The position numbers and the translations under genes are program-made. 64,000 bases of DNA. It comes from Paragonimus westermani. Taxonomy: Eukaryota > Platyhelminthes > Trematoda > Plagiorchiida > Troglotrematidae. The first letter of the stretch is position 1; every line of letters begins with the position of its first letter. Positions 48,449 to 61,354 of the stretch are shown here, piece after piece. The stretch covers positions 1 through 64,000 of the forward strand of contig QNGE01003516.1 in the NCBI GenBank assembly GCA_008508345.1. The letters run 5' to 3'. The notes beneath the pieces were generated by a model. The model searched no databases and was not told where the DNA came from. It worked only from the letters and a program-made list of their open reading frames with translations.

Positions 48449-48793
48449 TTGACACATCCACCCTGGCATAACCGAGTGATTTTGACTGACACACAGATAC
48501 AGCAAGGACGTTTCGTGTCTTCTACCGCCCCGAGGTCACCATGTCACGAAATATCAGATGGTGCATCCTGTTTGCAGACAGGGTGGTCGTCGTCCGGATT
48601 TGTGTTCAAAAACAGCTGGTTTACACCAGATGATCACCACGATCAAGCACATACACTCAACCCAAGCGATAATTTGATTTCTTCCCTACAACCAACCCCG
48701 GTTAAAAATGGTTTTTTAAAACATCTCGTTTGTAAGCATAACCACAACGAATTCGTGTTTACGCTTCATCCAGTCGCCTTGCCGTCGCGCTAA
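48449..48793 (+). CDS. Candidate exon or ORF, unknown
   Basis: Open for 114 codons. An AG at 48,496-48,497 (GACTGACACACAG) could be the acceptor, after which the frame reads IQQGRFVSSTAPRSPCHEIS, LQTGWSSSGFVFKNSWFTPD, LNPSDNLISSLQPTPVKNGF and ends ALPSR, stop at 48,791-48,793. It lies 428 bases after the candidate exon at 47,719 on the same strand, so both may belong to one gene. No family recognised. Confidence 0.25.
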   Translation: MTHPPWHNRVILTDTQIQQGRFVSSTAPRSPCHEISDGASCLQTGWSSSGFVFKNSWFTPDDHHDQAHTLNPSDNLISSLQPTPVKNGFLKHLVCKHNHNEFVFTLHPVALPSR

Positions 48794-51700
48794 TCTTCTA
48801 CAATAACTTATTGTTAATTAACTCGATACATAACTATAATAGCCTAAGATGAAAATGTGTCGAAAACAGCACTGTTTTCTGAAGAAAATTTGTTAAGACG
48901 GCAGCACACATTATTGCCGTCTGCTCAAATTATACTGGTAGTCACTTAATTAACAGGGAGCCACTCTTCACCAAGCGTTCAAGAGTGACTTTACCTTACC
49001 ACATTATGAAGCAAATGACCCGGTCATTGTGGAAACTCGTTGTCAGGGTGCATTCGCGAATGATGAATCCGACATACCCGCTTGCCACCTTCTTGGTTGT
49101 TTGTTTGGGTTCGTACCTACGAGTCACCTAGACCGAATGGCATGGGAAAACAAACTGATCGGTGGATTTTGACGGAGTTGGTTACTGTTCCGATAAATAC
49201 CAAGGGATATATGAGTGTAAGGTTATCAGCTGTGACAGTAGGAAGCAGGAATTTCCATCGTACGAATTTTAACTTCCGAGTTAATGATGTTTATTGCACT
49301 ATCCTTTTGGATAGCGGATTCAAGCCCATCCTCTTCTAAGCACAACTTGGGCAGTGAGTGATCCGGTGACCTGTTTCCGGTGCTGTCTAGCAAATCTCCC
49401 CGGTCACTTGGTGAGAAGGATTATGCTTAGTATCAGTGTGCGCTAATCTTCTACCAGACTGACAGAGCAAATTTGAATAGCGTGTACAGTAGCACTCTCA
49501 TCTGATTACGTGGAGAATGTGTAAATTAAGTTATTTTACTGTAGATCTTAGGTTTCACTTACTGAATGATCACTAACTAACAGGAAGTAGGACAGCTAAA
49601 AGAAAATAGTTGCGAGTGGTAACGGTAAGTACAAAGATTAATATGATGGGTTAAAATGCTCTCGGAAAACTGTAAGAGCTTCTTTTCAGGGGATGTTGGT
49701 CTGCAAAGTCTAGGTGAAGGGAGAGTCTTCTTTTATTCGCGACTGCTTTCAACATAAACCCCAAATATTTCCAGCAATCTACCTCCACAATACAATCGAA
49801 ACCAGACATCAACTACCAGTTTGTTAACATGTATTCCGGAAGAATCTACTGTTCCATCCTCATACTTATTAGGATTGACCAATGTAGACGGGAGATCTGT
49901 GTTCAACTGTACGCAACCAAGCCATGAGAGGATGACATTTCACACAAACTAGTCACGACCAGTATCGTTTTCTACATCCCAACAAGAAGTTTCGTAATAC
50001 CAGAGGTAAAACTCTTGGTGTTGATAACAAATATGTATAAGTAAGATGAGATGGGTGAGTAAGAATGGAACCGGAATCTTCCCAATGTGAACATGTGCAG
50101 AGTTACTGAAGGAGAAAATTTGTGTATCTTCAGTCACATAATGCGTCCTGAACAAATGTGCTTTAATTCTACCTAAATTTTGACCATACAAACAAAAATG
50201 GCTGAGTATTTCATGCGATAGCTCAGTCATGCCTAATGTGTAGCAGTCAGCAACACGGTTGTTTCTTGAAACTATGAACTTTTTCTAACCCCGATCTTCA
50301 CACTGCTAACAAGATGAAAAAGCAGCGAGACTTGAGTGTTGTCCGAAACAGGTTGATTGAAATATCCTTAGGAATACGATAAATGTGATCGATTGAGTGA
50401 TGTTCCACCCGTATCATCCCAAATCCCTTACTGCTAACAAGCAGTGGGTGACAGATAATCGAAAAATTCAGTGGATAAATGCAATCCGACAAGAGCACTT
50501 ATATGAATCTCTGCAGAACTGGATAACGGTTGAATGCAATCTGAAAATGGGGATGAATGCTTTCTTTCGAGAGTTTATTAACAAACCGCGCGCATGTTCT
50601 CAATTTTGCTTTATAGGCAGCATGCAAAAAACGTGTACGTATTAGACAGAGGATCCATGGATCTCTCTCTGTTTAAACTTGTCCACTACCATTTCAACGA
50701 AAATGGCACAGGAACAAAGTAATCAACGGGAACTCATTCGTGTTTTAAGAAAACAATGAAAGAGAAAGCGAGGAGTGATGACACATCAAGTAAAACTGAA
50801 AGAAACTCCGTTTTAGAACCTTGGTGAAACCCTTCTCTACGTATAGGGACCAGTGAGCATTGTGTCATAAGCCGATTTTGAACTATATGATTCAGAAATG
50901 TTTAAAGCAAAAGCCTTTCCGAGTGCATTTCCAAAGGTTGCTAATAAAAACTGTCATTACTGATCGAAACCAAAACATCCGCACACAAGTTTCTGAAAGC
51001 CGATTGTAAAAATGTACACAACGCACATCATCCAGAATACAGTTACCATGTTCACATTATGACGTGTTGTCAAGACGTTTGAACCTCTAACCGCTGACAG
51101 AGTGGGTCAATTCAACACAAAAGTTCCCACGCTAACTCTGCACTGGTCCCATGGGCAATCTGTGACAAAACTGTTTAGCCAGTAGAGAGTTGCACTTGAT
51201 TAAACCATACATAAATATTATTAGGATAGTAATTGGTCAACATTGTTCATCTGCCAGTGGATATGGAACATAGTACATAAGTTCAAGAATGCATAACTAG
51301 TCACACTGTCTCATCACCTACCATCTTTTACATGTCTTAAAGGGTGTGTGTACTTAGTCAATACCATTGCCGCTCGATTGTCCTCAAAGAATATCCGAAT
51401 GCAATTTCTTTGCACTGAGAAAATGGTGTCTTATTCGTTTAATAAATAAGCATTCTCTAATATTTTGTGCAAAATCCGTTTTGGTTAGTTAGTCAACATT
51501 TATAGAGGATCTGGTTGTTCCAACCCGAGTTTATTCATCCATATGTGCATATATTTAACCCGCATTTACCTCTCGCTTGCATCTGGGTTTGTGTGCTAAA
51601 GTTTTGTTAGTAAGCTCTTCCACTGAGGTACCAAAAGTACCTAATTTGCAACAGCTAAAAATATTTTGTTGTGTGTTGGGAGATGGGGTAGATTACCACG

Positions 51701-53219
51701 TGAGAAAATTTCAGCTGACGGCGGTGTTGTACGCAATTTGACATGATTCATCACATACGCGCTGCTAACAGAATCGGCTATTCAATGCGATGCATCTCAA
51801 CCGAAGAGAAATCGTTTTCTTATGTGTGGTATAAGCCTCAGGGGGGAACAGTTAGGAGATTACTTATTTCAAGTGAGTGTTTGGAGCGTTTAGTGGACTA
51901 AGAAATCAAAATAACGGCATTGCTGCTCTCTGAGTTAACGCACAGTAGGTTCCCAGCACAAACACTGTAACAACTTTGGAGTGAATCCCTGACCTGGATG
52001 AATACTGTGTGCATCTGTGATTTTTTAAGGGTATAGGTAGGTTGCTCTTGAATGTGTGAATAACTGAGATGTACCGGTCCATCAGAAGAGCGAGAATTCA
52101 TTGGTGATGAGGAGATCAATGCATTTCAGAATAAGGATAAACCAAACAGGAAGTTTGACGATCAAGTCACTACAACAGAAATTGGTATATTTCATTGCTA
52201 AAAGGACTATATTAGACCAGCGATCAAAGTTCCGCCGGTACGCATAACTGCTGAGTGGTAGCATTCACAAAACCAGTCGTGCGTTTCCAACGAATTTCAA
52301 CCACTAGAAGAATACCACTTTTCTCACCATACTGCACGAAATTATAACGTCATTTAGGGGTTTCAATCGGGTTGAGTTTCCAGCTAGGGTTCCAAACACC
52401 AGCACTAATCCGCAAACCCAACTGTGTCTGAGTGAAACGGCTCGACTAACTCTCAAGTGAACTACTACCCACCATTTTTAGCAGTTACGGTTCTTATAGT
52501 TGGATATATGGTTGAAGTCCACCATGTACACACACACCTGACGAGTGACAACAGCCGTGAAACCTATCACATGCTTTCAGCAAGTTTGGACCCTTGAACA
52601 CGTGCTGCTCACGTCACTTTACCTTGGGAAGTCAAAACTGCTCTATATGACACCCACATTTTAATTTTTTTTGATAGAATGTTTTAAACTGTGAACATCC
52701 TAGTAGTGAATACTCAAAAGTGTTTGGACGCTGACGTTAGTAAATGAACGGGATTGTTGCTACCCAAACTAACTCCGGATGCCTTCCAGTTGAGTAAACG
52801 CTATCAGTTGAAGAATCGCACTGAGACTTAGCTGGTATCGTGTGACAGAAAAGTATATTAATAGTATGAGTGATCCCATGGTTAAACAGTTTGGATATCT
52901 AACTTCCTAAACAAAGATTAAATATGACGACTTGTAATGCTTCGTTTTGCGAAATGTACGGTGCGCATATTGTAAATGCTGATAACTTTTGACGCAATTC
53001 AACAATCTTTCTTGCTATTTTAACTGGTGTGATTTTTGATATTGGCATAAAAACGAATCCCGATTATTTATTATGGCTAGTTATCCGACTGGACAAAATA
53101 ACCGTCCTTCCAATTAAGTAGTCCCTACTGTATATAAAACAATTTGCACCAAAATAACTTTTAAGACCTCAACTTCTACGTGATCCAAAGGTGACGTTTG
53201 GCCGTAACAAAGTTCCTAA
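48794..53219. other. No recognisable gene
   Basis: A frame at 49,082-49,339 ends with CTILLDSGFKPILF, which faintly resembles a retroviral-type protease site, but nothing around it supports an element. A frame at 50,397-50,645 is protein-like (NAIRQEHLYESLQNW) without splice support. Confidence 0.35.
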
Positions 53220-53340
53220 GCTTCTGGCGTGATTTCATAGCCTAGTTGGTGGATATACTGCCACGTTTGAACATGTTATTTCTGTCGCTAGTCGAGATAG
53301 CCGAAGCCCAAATTGTTGACGTTTGAATCTCTTCTAAAAA
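53220..53340 (+). mobile_element. SINE2 copy
   Basis: CATAGCCTAGTTGGTGGATA (box A-like), TTATTTCTGTCGCTAGTCGA, GATAGCCGAAGCCCAAATTG and the tail TTTGAATCTCTTCTAAAA. Box B is decayed. Confidence 0.6.
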
Positions 53341-55410
53341 AAACTTCGTAAGCAGATGATGGACCAAAAACTCTTGAGTAACAGTAATTAAATGGAAGGA
53401 AGTATTTCTCATAACATGAGCGTTATTTAGTCGAAAACCGTGGGAATTGTACCAACCTGATAAGTTCAGACAATAAATAAAACGCGTTTACAACTTAGTA
53501 AATTAATCCGAGCCTCATCAAACAATCATCTTCTGGTAACTTCTAATCACACAAAATTCCAAAGTAACAGAGCATCACTTGTTTACAAATTACTGTTGTA
53601 GCAATGAGTTGATTACCGGCCACTGGCGAATCAGGCTTACTATTACACGACATGGATCATAGTTGCCTGTGAACGACATATGATGATTGTTTGACTTAAG
53701 TAGTCACTTTTATACACCGGTGAGATAATCTTCAATTGTATAAATTTGACTGTAGCATATAATCGTACACTATCAGCATACTTCTAAACTGGCTGTTATC
53801 CAAGGCAATGAGGATGCATCGGTATTTGTGGGGTCAGCTGGCGTGGCAGAAGTGGTGGATCTCAGACATACAGTGTACAGGAAGGCCACCAAAATATGTG
53901 CATCGTCAGCAACATGAATAGCCATAACACATACAGCTCACACCTGTTAGATGACAAAATATATGTCGACATCAACTGGAACACGTATGTTACCCTGGAC
54001 ACCACACCCATCAGCTAGTAATTTGATTGAACAGTTTTCGGCCTAATCGGATCGTGCGAACAACCAGTAGTGGAATACTAAATTCTACCCTCAGTTAGTT
54101 TAAATAATGTACGATTTACTGAACGCAATACAGCCACATCCCACCGCTTGCACCACACCTCACCTTCAGTTTCAAAAATTAATGAAGTAAACCAAGGACC
54201 GTGTAATCGGACTTCAATCATTACGTCACCTCAATGTAGAGACTAGTCCCAGACATACAAAGCTGTACAACTTGAACAAACTAACAAAACTGGTAACGAT
54301 ACTGGATATACGTTGTGTGTCAACAAGAAATCACCCAACACGATCACTCTGGATCAGTTAGTCACCAAAACTGGTCATCCTAAACCATTGGGTAGGAAAT
54401 TTTTGCTGCACATATGTAACTAATAAATAATGTGAAAGGGCCGCCTTACATGTCCTACAGGCTATTGAAACACGCAAAGATGAGAGCATTAGATTGTGAT
54501 TAACTGATCGTACAGTGAACCACGTCATAAATGTGATATTGCACACATCTTTCCTAACATTTGCTTAAGGTAATTGGCGAGAACATATCAGCCAACATGT
54601 GGATAAGTGCGACTAGTTAAGACAGATTTTTTATATATGATCTATTTATATATATATATATACGATGAATTTTATCTCATCTTTGATTAAAAACGTTGTA
54701 AAGGATTTCTTTCGAGGGAGAGTGATGTAACGGAAGCGATTAGCACATTTTAACTGTATTTAATCGATGGTCAGTGTAGCCAGGGAAACGGTGGCTCAAT
54801 GCTGTTTCTGCTATATTAAATGGTCATACAAAAGATGGATCTTGATGAGTCTACCAAATGTCCAAAGTAGCTTCAAGGTCTAGACTGGATGCAGGGAAAT
54901 GTCAGTTGTGATCATAATTCATAGCCTGATTGCCCTGGGGTTGGTACTGTTTACTCAATGGATTAGACCAAATGTGTTAGTTACAATGATAAAATGATTC
55001 GGATCAGACAGTCCTTGTTGCACAACGCCGTTGGCTGACTTTGTCATCCCACTACTGATCCAAACCAAATATTTGCAACGGACATGGTCTGATAAATTTT
55101 TCGTCCAGTGGCTTGTGTAACTGGATTAATATAAACAAGTTGGGGAGTAAACACAGAGAGAGTGTACAAGATAGTTGTCACGTCTTTCAAGCCATGACTT
55201 ACAATTTGGTAAAAATTAATGTGAGCATGTGGTTTGATGACATAAAATGTCTTATCAACAACAGCTGTGAGTCTTCTAGTGACGAGTTCAGCCAACATGT
55301 CACCTTAGGAGGACCACTCGGTATACACCATCTTCTGTCTTATGAGTTGCGACCACCATAAGCAGCTCTCTGTATTGCTCTCCAGATGAACGTTCGATGG
55401 AAATACTTAC
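53341..55410. other. No recognisable gene
   Basis: Unique AT-rich sequence with a TA microsatellite at 54,645-54,662. A minus-strand frame at 55,044-55,298 is protein-like but has no signal supporting it. Confidence 0.4.
54645..54662. repeat. (TA)n microsatellite
   Basis: About nine TA units within a longer AT-rich run. Confidence 0.85.
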
Positions 55411-55606
55411 AGGATCCATCGACAATAGCATCTTCCATACACGTACAATTAACAAGCAACAGACTTTCTTTTTTCCATAGATGATAAAAACTATCGAAAT
55501 GTTTGTACTGACCATTTAATTCATCACTCCTATATGTGGTGCTTCGAATAGAGCCATCAACACAAAGTTGTATGTATGCATCCAAATATTGTGACCCTTC
55601 ATACAC
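55411..55606 (-). CDS. Candidate exon, unknown
   Basis: A minus-strand frame reads VYEGSQYLDAYIQLCVDGSI, RSTTYRSDELNGQYKHFDSF, YHLWKKESLLLVNCTCMEDA and ends IVDGS at a perfect donor GTAAGT (minus strand, beginning at 55,410). The frame stays open further upstream to about 55,690 but no acceptor with a good pyrimidine tract is seen. Codon choice looks coding. No family recognised. Confidence 0.28.
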
Positions 55607-55747
55607 TCCACTCCCAAGTTTCTTTTGCCTAATGTGAAATTTTCGTAGATGTATGGCGGCACCAGCCCGACTTCATTTCAATGAAAACGAGTTTGTGCAC
55701 GACAGCGTTTTTCACCACTCATTTCCGAACTTTTACACTATTCAGGA

Positions 55748-56113
55748 ATTAATTCTGTAGGCAGAACCTAGAGGTGCTTGATCTCCGTAGTGAAGAAACA
55801 TTTACCTAATTGGGTGCAGAACTCTGTATTACGGAAGAACGACAATGTGGTTGAAACACGCAAGCAACCCGCGTCCGCAGTCGCAAGACACGTCCTGACC
55901 ACTGGTCACGTTGTCGACCCAATTTGTTCATTCAGAATCCTATTACGTCACTCCAATCCAAGATTCTTGCAGTTTGCTAAGGCGGTTGCAATCAATCGAC
56001 TGAAGCCGACTTTGTGTGTTCAGAAACAACTGCTCGTACACTTGACCCTTCCCTGGACCTTTCCTAAACCACCGATTGACTATCCACCCTGCTCCCCTAA
56101 CTGCTTGAAATAA
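55748..56113 (+). pseudogene. Penelope-like retroelement C-terminal fragment
   Basis: Starts in the GIY-YIG domain: VGRT, an in-frame TAG (55,769-55,771), then RCLISVVKKHLPNWVQ. It continues KQPASAVARHVLTTGHVVDP, SFRILLRHSNPRFLQFAKA, INRLKPTLCVQKQLLVHLTL and PW. The blocks match the tail of the Penelope copy at 10.9-12.1 kb (KHLLVTGHQTDPLRSF). The RT and the first half of the endonuclease are absent, so this is a strongly 5'-truncated insertion. It ends in an A-rich stretch (AATAAAAAAA at 56,109) overlapping the TAA. Confidence 0.88.
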
Positions 56114-57379
56114 AAAAACCTGTTTCACGTTATTGTAAATTTGGTACTGACGAGTCAATACGAAATGCTTGCATCTGTCAGTTTTTGTGTTCTAACGGTC
56201 TTGTTCAAACTTCTGAAGGGAATGAACTGTTTCAAATTCTGGAGTAATCGAACTCATGGGACTAACAACACATAATGAACTAGCTCGAGACCTGTGGTAT
56301 CCTCGATGTGATAGTAGATGATGGCCTTGGGTTGTAGATACAATCATTAACTTATTCTGAGTCTCAGGTAATTTTATAGGTGTTAGTACGTAAAGCAACT
56401 GGTTAAACGGTGTGAAGTAGTATTGCCCCAATCACACTTTGTCTTTCAGCTGAATATATCGCGGATGGCACCCCCAACCTGGTGGATTAATGGTATCACG
56501 GTAATCAGGACACATATTCGTTTTGATTGGGGGGGCGGAACTATAGTAGGTTGTAGTCCACATATTCCCGTCCTGGAAGATGGAATCACCACAGTGTCGT
56601 TAGCTTCGTGTTACATAAGATTAATCTGCAAAGACTTAGTCTAACGACGGCGAAGTCAAATAGGACTGATTGTGGAATTGTATTCTCGGATACGCAATTT
56701 CCAGTTTTTCGGTTTATGATAATCTTTTATTGGTAATGCTGAGCAAGAGGTGTACAATCGTAGACTATGTGCGTTGACTTCTTCAACTGTAAAATGATGT
56801 TTAGAGATGGTTCAACACATACTCACTGTTCCATCATCAATCATTCAGTTTCAATGCGTCAAAAAATTTCCGCGTGGAAAGCATTTCAATGGGAGTTGCT
56901 GGCAGCAAAACATTCGTTTGCTCAGACTCTTTATTTGACCAGTTTTCCGGCCTCAGAAGTTGATTTATTCTGTTTATAATTTCTCGTTTCTCCTGACCTA
57001 GCTGGTATTCTCTACGACCAAAAGGAAATCCTGTACAAACATCTGACTTCAACATGATCTTAATTGAATTGGCGACCATAAGCCAATCTCGTCCGAACAG
57101 CAGCTCCCACTGCCACTAACTGTGTTGGCAAGACAGCATAGAATTATTGACGGATGGGTATAATGTTTAGAGCAAATGTGAGTGATTATGCTCCTCGAGT
57201 GCTGGTAAGCTCTTCGCACTCTTTGTTGTATTCCTGTTCGGACGCAAGCAATCTTAACCCATAAATACAGTAACAGCGGTAGAGGTAACACGCGACCCAA
57301 AAGAGTTGTTTTTTCTGAAACTTATAAAGCCTACTGTCATTTTAAGTGCCTGGATGAATACGCTGTTTTACTCATAAGT
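56114..57379. other. No recognisable gene
   Basis: No similarity seen on either strand. A run of G (GGGGGGCGG) lies near 56,530. An LTR of the gypsy relic could lie here or further on, but I found no direct-repeat partner. Confidence 0.4.
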
Positions 57380-57505
57380 AGTGTGACTGATTTGCTTATT
57401 CAGAAGAGACTCAGTTACGAAAAACTTAGTTTTCGGATAGACTCGAACCAGCGGCAGGAACAGCTTGTCTAAATGCTTTATCAGTTGAACTATGGAGCCA
57501 CGCCG
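57380..57505 (-). mobile_element. SINE2 copy with best tRNA-like boxes
   Basis: On the minus strand: TAGTTCAACTG (57,482-57,492) fits box A, CAAGCTGTTCCTGCCGCTGG follows, and GGTTCGAGTCTATCC (57,434-57,448) fits box B. The tail carries GAGTCTCTTCTGAAT. This copy shows most clearly that SINE2 is tRNA-derived. Confidence 0.7.
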
Positions 57506-57883
57506 GAAGTTCAGAAATTTCATACTCGATGGTTGAATATGTGAATAATCAGGACACAGCTTGAGAATTAGCATGAATGTGGAACGCAGGCATTTGTGAT
57601 GCGTACACGCCATTACCTGCGTCCCAGCTCGAATTTTGATCATAACCGTAGCGCGTGGTCCGTGTCATTTGACGAACTGACTGACATTGATAAGTTGGTA
57701 TATCGGAAGTCATATAAAGTGGATATGGTAGTTCGTTTTTGTCTGTTTGCATCAGCAGTGTGTAGAGCTGTTTAGCGTTGACATTACAGCCGGTTGTTAG
57801 CTAGTATGTATCAGGTCCGCAGACCTGAGCTACTTTAATCGGTTCCGACAGTGCCTGTTGACATTCGCTCGTTCGCTGCTCAT

Positions 57884-60501
57884 TCAGGCTAAATATGCCC
57901 CAGGTTGTACTTGTGGCGCTAGTATTCTGTAGGTCGGCTGATCGGCACGACGACGTCCCAACCGACCGGAACCACTAGTTTCCTGGACTGAGCGCGCAGC
58001 ATTCAATTTCATTCGTATTAGTCGGTCAAACGTCAGCTCTCCTGGTGTTCTGTCAGTCGTTCTATGACACGAAGCTTTGTAGGTCAATGGGTCTTTGGTC
58101 ATTCCATCCGCTTAAGACGTTCCGGAAAGTGGCGCTGTTTCCATGCTTTCCCTCTCTACCCACTTGCTGGTGAATTATACGCTACATTTCGGGCATGCCT
58201 AATGCCACGGAAATGGACGAACGGTAAAACTCGTAGTTAATAAACTGTGGCCCATCATCTGTCATGATTTCTTCCGACAACCCGGAGTGGGTGAACAAAT
58301 ACCTTAATCATTGCATGACGTCAGTAATGTGCATCTGACCAGAGCGAGAATTCGTGTTGTTTGCTATAAAATCATGTAACGATCACGCAATTTTCTAATG
58401 TCAAGAAACGGAACAGAATTGGGCCATGATATCAGCAGCTATCTAGGGCCTGGGCCCTATTTTGTGGATGATATGTTGTACTGATGCATTAAATGTCTTG
58501 GGAATTTCATGGGTCTTTGGCCAGTGACACAATTACTTACAGACTCTTCTGTCATCGTTGACATTCATGGCCACTAAAACAGTTTATTTGTCCTGCGTTT
58601 TGTTCGAACTATTCTCAAGTGACACTTACGTACACCTGTTATAATCCAAGGAATGAGTTCAAGAAGAACAAGAGGCACAGGCCCTTGCATAATATATCCA
58701 TTTGTCAACGTTAGTTGATGTCAAGGAACGTAAAATAACCGTGACTCTCCAGTGAGTTTGCCATTGGCCATGTTGGCCGACTTCTCGCACGTTCAAATCG
58801 CTCTCGTTTGTCGATCAAAGCTCCTGATTGTTCGTGGCTGGTGCTTCATGAGAATTAAATGCAGAAAACAAACCTCTCCTTCTCGACTTCCTTGTGGTCA
58901 GCTACATCCAACGAAAGTCGCTAAAATCCATCAGCGGCTGGACTGTCGCAACCTAGACGGAATTGAACTTGAAAGCAGTAAACTAATGACCTCACATACT
59001 AGCACTTTAATCCCAGCGAATTAAGTCCGTTTGTACTCTGCTTGAGGGCTGTGAAATCAGCACGATATGCACAAAGTGTTTACAGACTTCCAATTAGGAA
59101 AATGTGTCATTTTACACATGTCCAAACACGGATGAAGACTTCTTTTTCGCCAGCTGGTTTCAACACTTTCGCGGGCGAGATCTACTGGCGAGCATAAGTG
59201 AAAATGTTTTTTTGACCAGTTTGCATCTGTGATAGGATTGCTCCTAAGTCAATATTTGAAGCGTTCGTTGAAACGAACGTAGGTCATCTGCCGTCGAAAA
59301 TTACCATGACATAAACTAACAGAATGCGTCTTCCTATTTCAATGAACCCGGACTGTCGCGCTGACTTCTATTCAAAATGGAATTTCCCCTTCCTCCGCGC
59401 ACACAAAGGTTTCCACAAATTGTCAAAGTCTGGTGAATGGTTCAGATTATAAAACCATGTACCTAAAAAGTGATCGATTACTGTCAAATTCTTTGAAACA
59501 GAACTTTCTGTGCCGGTGTCAGTGTTTCCAATGTTTGTTTGGATCTCATCGGTTGATTGGACGCGTCCCAAGAATTCGATTTCAGGAACATCAAATTTTC
59601 ACTTTGCAAGGCTTGATCCAAGATCAAGTTTATCCAGCCGTCTGAACACCGAATGTAGGCAAAAGTCGTGCCCTTCGCCAGTGAAGTCAGGTACACAATT
59701 ATCGTTCATATAAGCCACTTGTCCGTAAAGACTATCTGATAAATGGTTCATGAACTGATGTTAAACGTAGGCCAAGGAGCGAAACTTCGCACTGAAACAT
59801 TTCATCTGATTTTTAGAAGAGGGTAAGGGACCTAGATACTGGCTTCAACGCTTTTCATACGTCCAACTCTGAGGAAAAACGGCGGCCAGCCAGCTTGACC
59901 AGCAGTTTATCGGCCGTTAGAATTATGAATATATCCGCTCCAATTCGACTAGCTAGCGCCTTCGAGTCATCACATATTCGCACCGTACCGTTCTTGTTTA
60001 GCACGGCGACTATGGGGCTAACCCATTCTGAACCATTTCCTCTATGGTTATCGCTTGTTCAGAGGAATCGGACGTGGATATATTATACGAGAGTGTTTGC
60101 GCCCTTTCCTCAAAGCGGATTCGTTGAGCAGCTTCCTTGAACAAACTGGTGAACGCACTCACTTTGATCGATGTGCTAATCGTCATAATCTTTTTGAGAT
60201 CAATGGGGGATGCTAACTTTAGAGCCACCGCAGCATTCCGACCTAGTACAACCCGATTGTTCGAAGACGCCACAAACACGGCAACAGTTGCCCATGTTGT
60301 TTCGAGATGTAGATCCAACACAATGAGGCATGGAATATAAACCCGTGAATATGAATAACTGTTAAACTTGTAGGTTAAGGAGTCTAACGGCAATTCACCC
60401 AAATTCCTTCCGTAGAAGCTTGGGAACGTAGCTATTATCGAGGAAGCGGAATCCAGTTCTATATCAATAAATATTCTATGCCAGCGTGTACAACAGGCCA
60501 T
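57884..60501 (-). pseudogene. Ty3/gypsy LTR retrotransposon pol relic
   Basis: Minus-strand pol domains occur in canonical order. Protease: IFIDIELDSASSI and NNRVVLGRNAAVAL (60,501-60,200). RT: GSEWVSPIVAVLNKNGTVRI (from 60,035), KLAGRRFSSELDV, VAYMNDNC (59,693-59,718), then EFLGRVQSTDEIQ and KNLTVIDHFLGTWFYNLNHS. RNase H: TFVSTNASNIDLGAILSQ, with ISPAKVL and EKEVFIRVW (about 59,260-59,100). Integrase: LSEEIMTDDGPQFINYEFYR (about 58,230-58,290) and HRTTDRTPGELTFDRLIR (about 58,060). Lesions: Asn replaces the first Asp of the YxDD box, there are several stops, and frameshifts between protease and RT and within RT. The protease reads DSA rather than DSG/DTG. No gag zinc knuckle or LTR pair was found. 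Confidence 0.88.
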
Positions 60502-61354
60502 CGTTCGAATGTCAGATAATGACCGCTTGGACGAAAGTTTTAGCTAGTCGATCATGGGGATGCAGAACGAACGTAATCACGAAAAGATTTTTTTCTGTTG
60601 CAACAGGACGATCTGGAACCAGCGGAATAGATTATATACCGCCTTACTTTATTAGTTGTCTACCCCTCCCCCCGCGGTGAAGAATATATGTAACTCCAAA
60701 TCGATATCGGCATTCCGACAATAGTCCTGAGGTTGGTCAATATACGTATTTAGTTCGTTGCAATTCCGCTAAATTTCGGTAAAGTTTCAAATTTCGTAAA
60801 TATGATTTCATTCGCTGAACTGGCTCCACAATTTCAACCGTGGACTGATTTCTGATGGTCGACTGACTGATCACAAGAGTTGCTGGATCAACTCAAGTCC
60901 ACACTTCTACTGTATAGATTTCATTGATTTGGGAATTATGAGTCACTGATAAATGCTCACCCAACCCGTGAAGTGAGAGTGAAGAGCTGTAGGATCATGA
61001 TGCGTGACTTTAGGCGGTAAAATTTCACGTTCACCAAAGTAGAGCTGCGGCAGAAACACGCATACCCACACCATATAAAGACAGTAACACACTAAATAAA
61101 AATGAGAGTTGACCCGCAGTGCTTCATGAGCTGGAAAACAAAACGCTCTCTCACGTCCATATTCACAATGATATGTCAAAAACTATACAATAAAACTTGT
61201 CTGCAGTTACCAAGCCACAATAAAGATGTCTGCCCACACATATAAACAATAAATCTCATTCGAAATGAACCACAACATGCAATCAGAGATTCTCAAAATT
61301 TTACTGATGAGCAGTCGGGGATTCGGTTAATTTCAGGTTGAACCTTACTCACAT

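Noticed and set aside
49082..49339. Frame ending TILLDSGFKPILF, like a retropepsin active site
   Set aside because: No gag, RT or flap motif nearby and the frame stops six residues later.
60010..60501. 163-codon minus-strand frame considered as a host gene
   Set aside because: Protease motifs and its position directly before gypsy RT show it is part of the retrotransposon.
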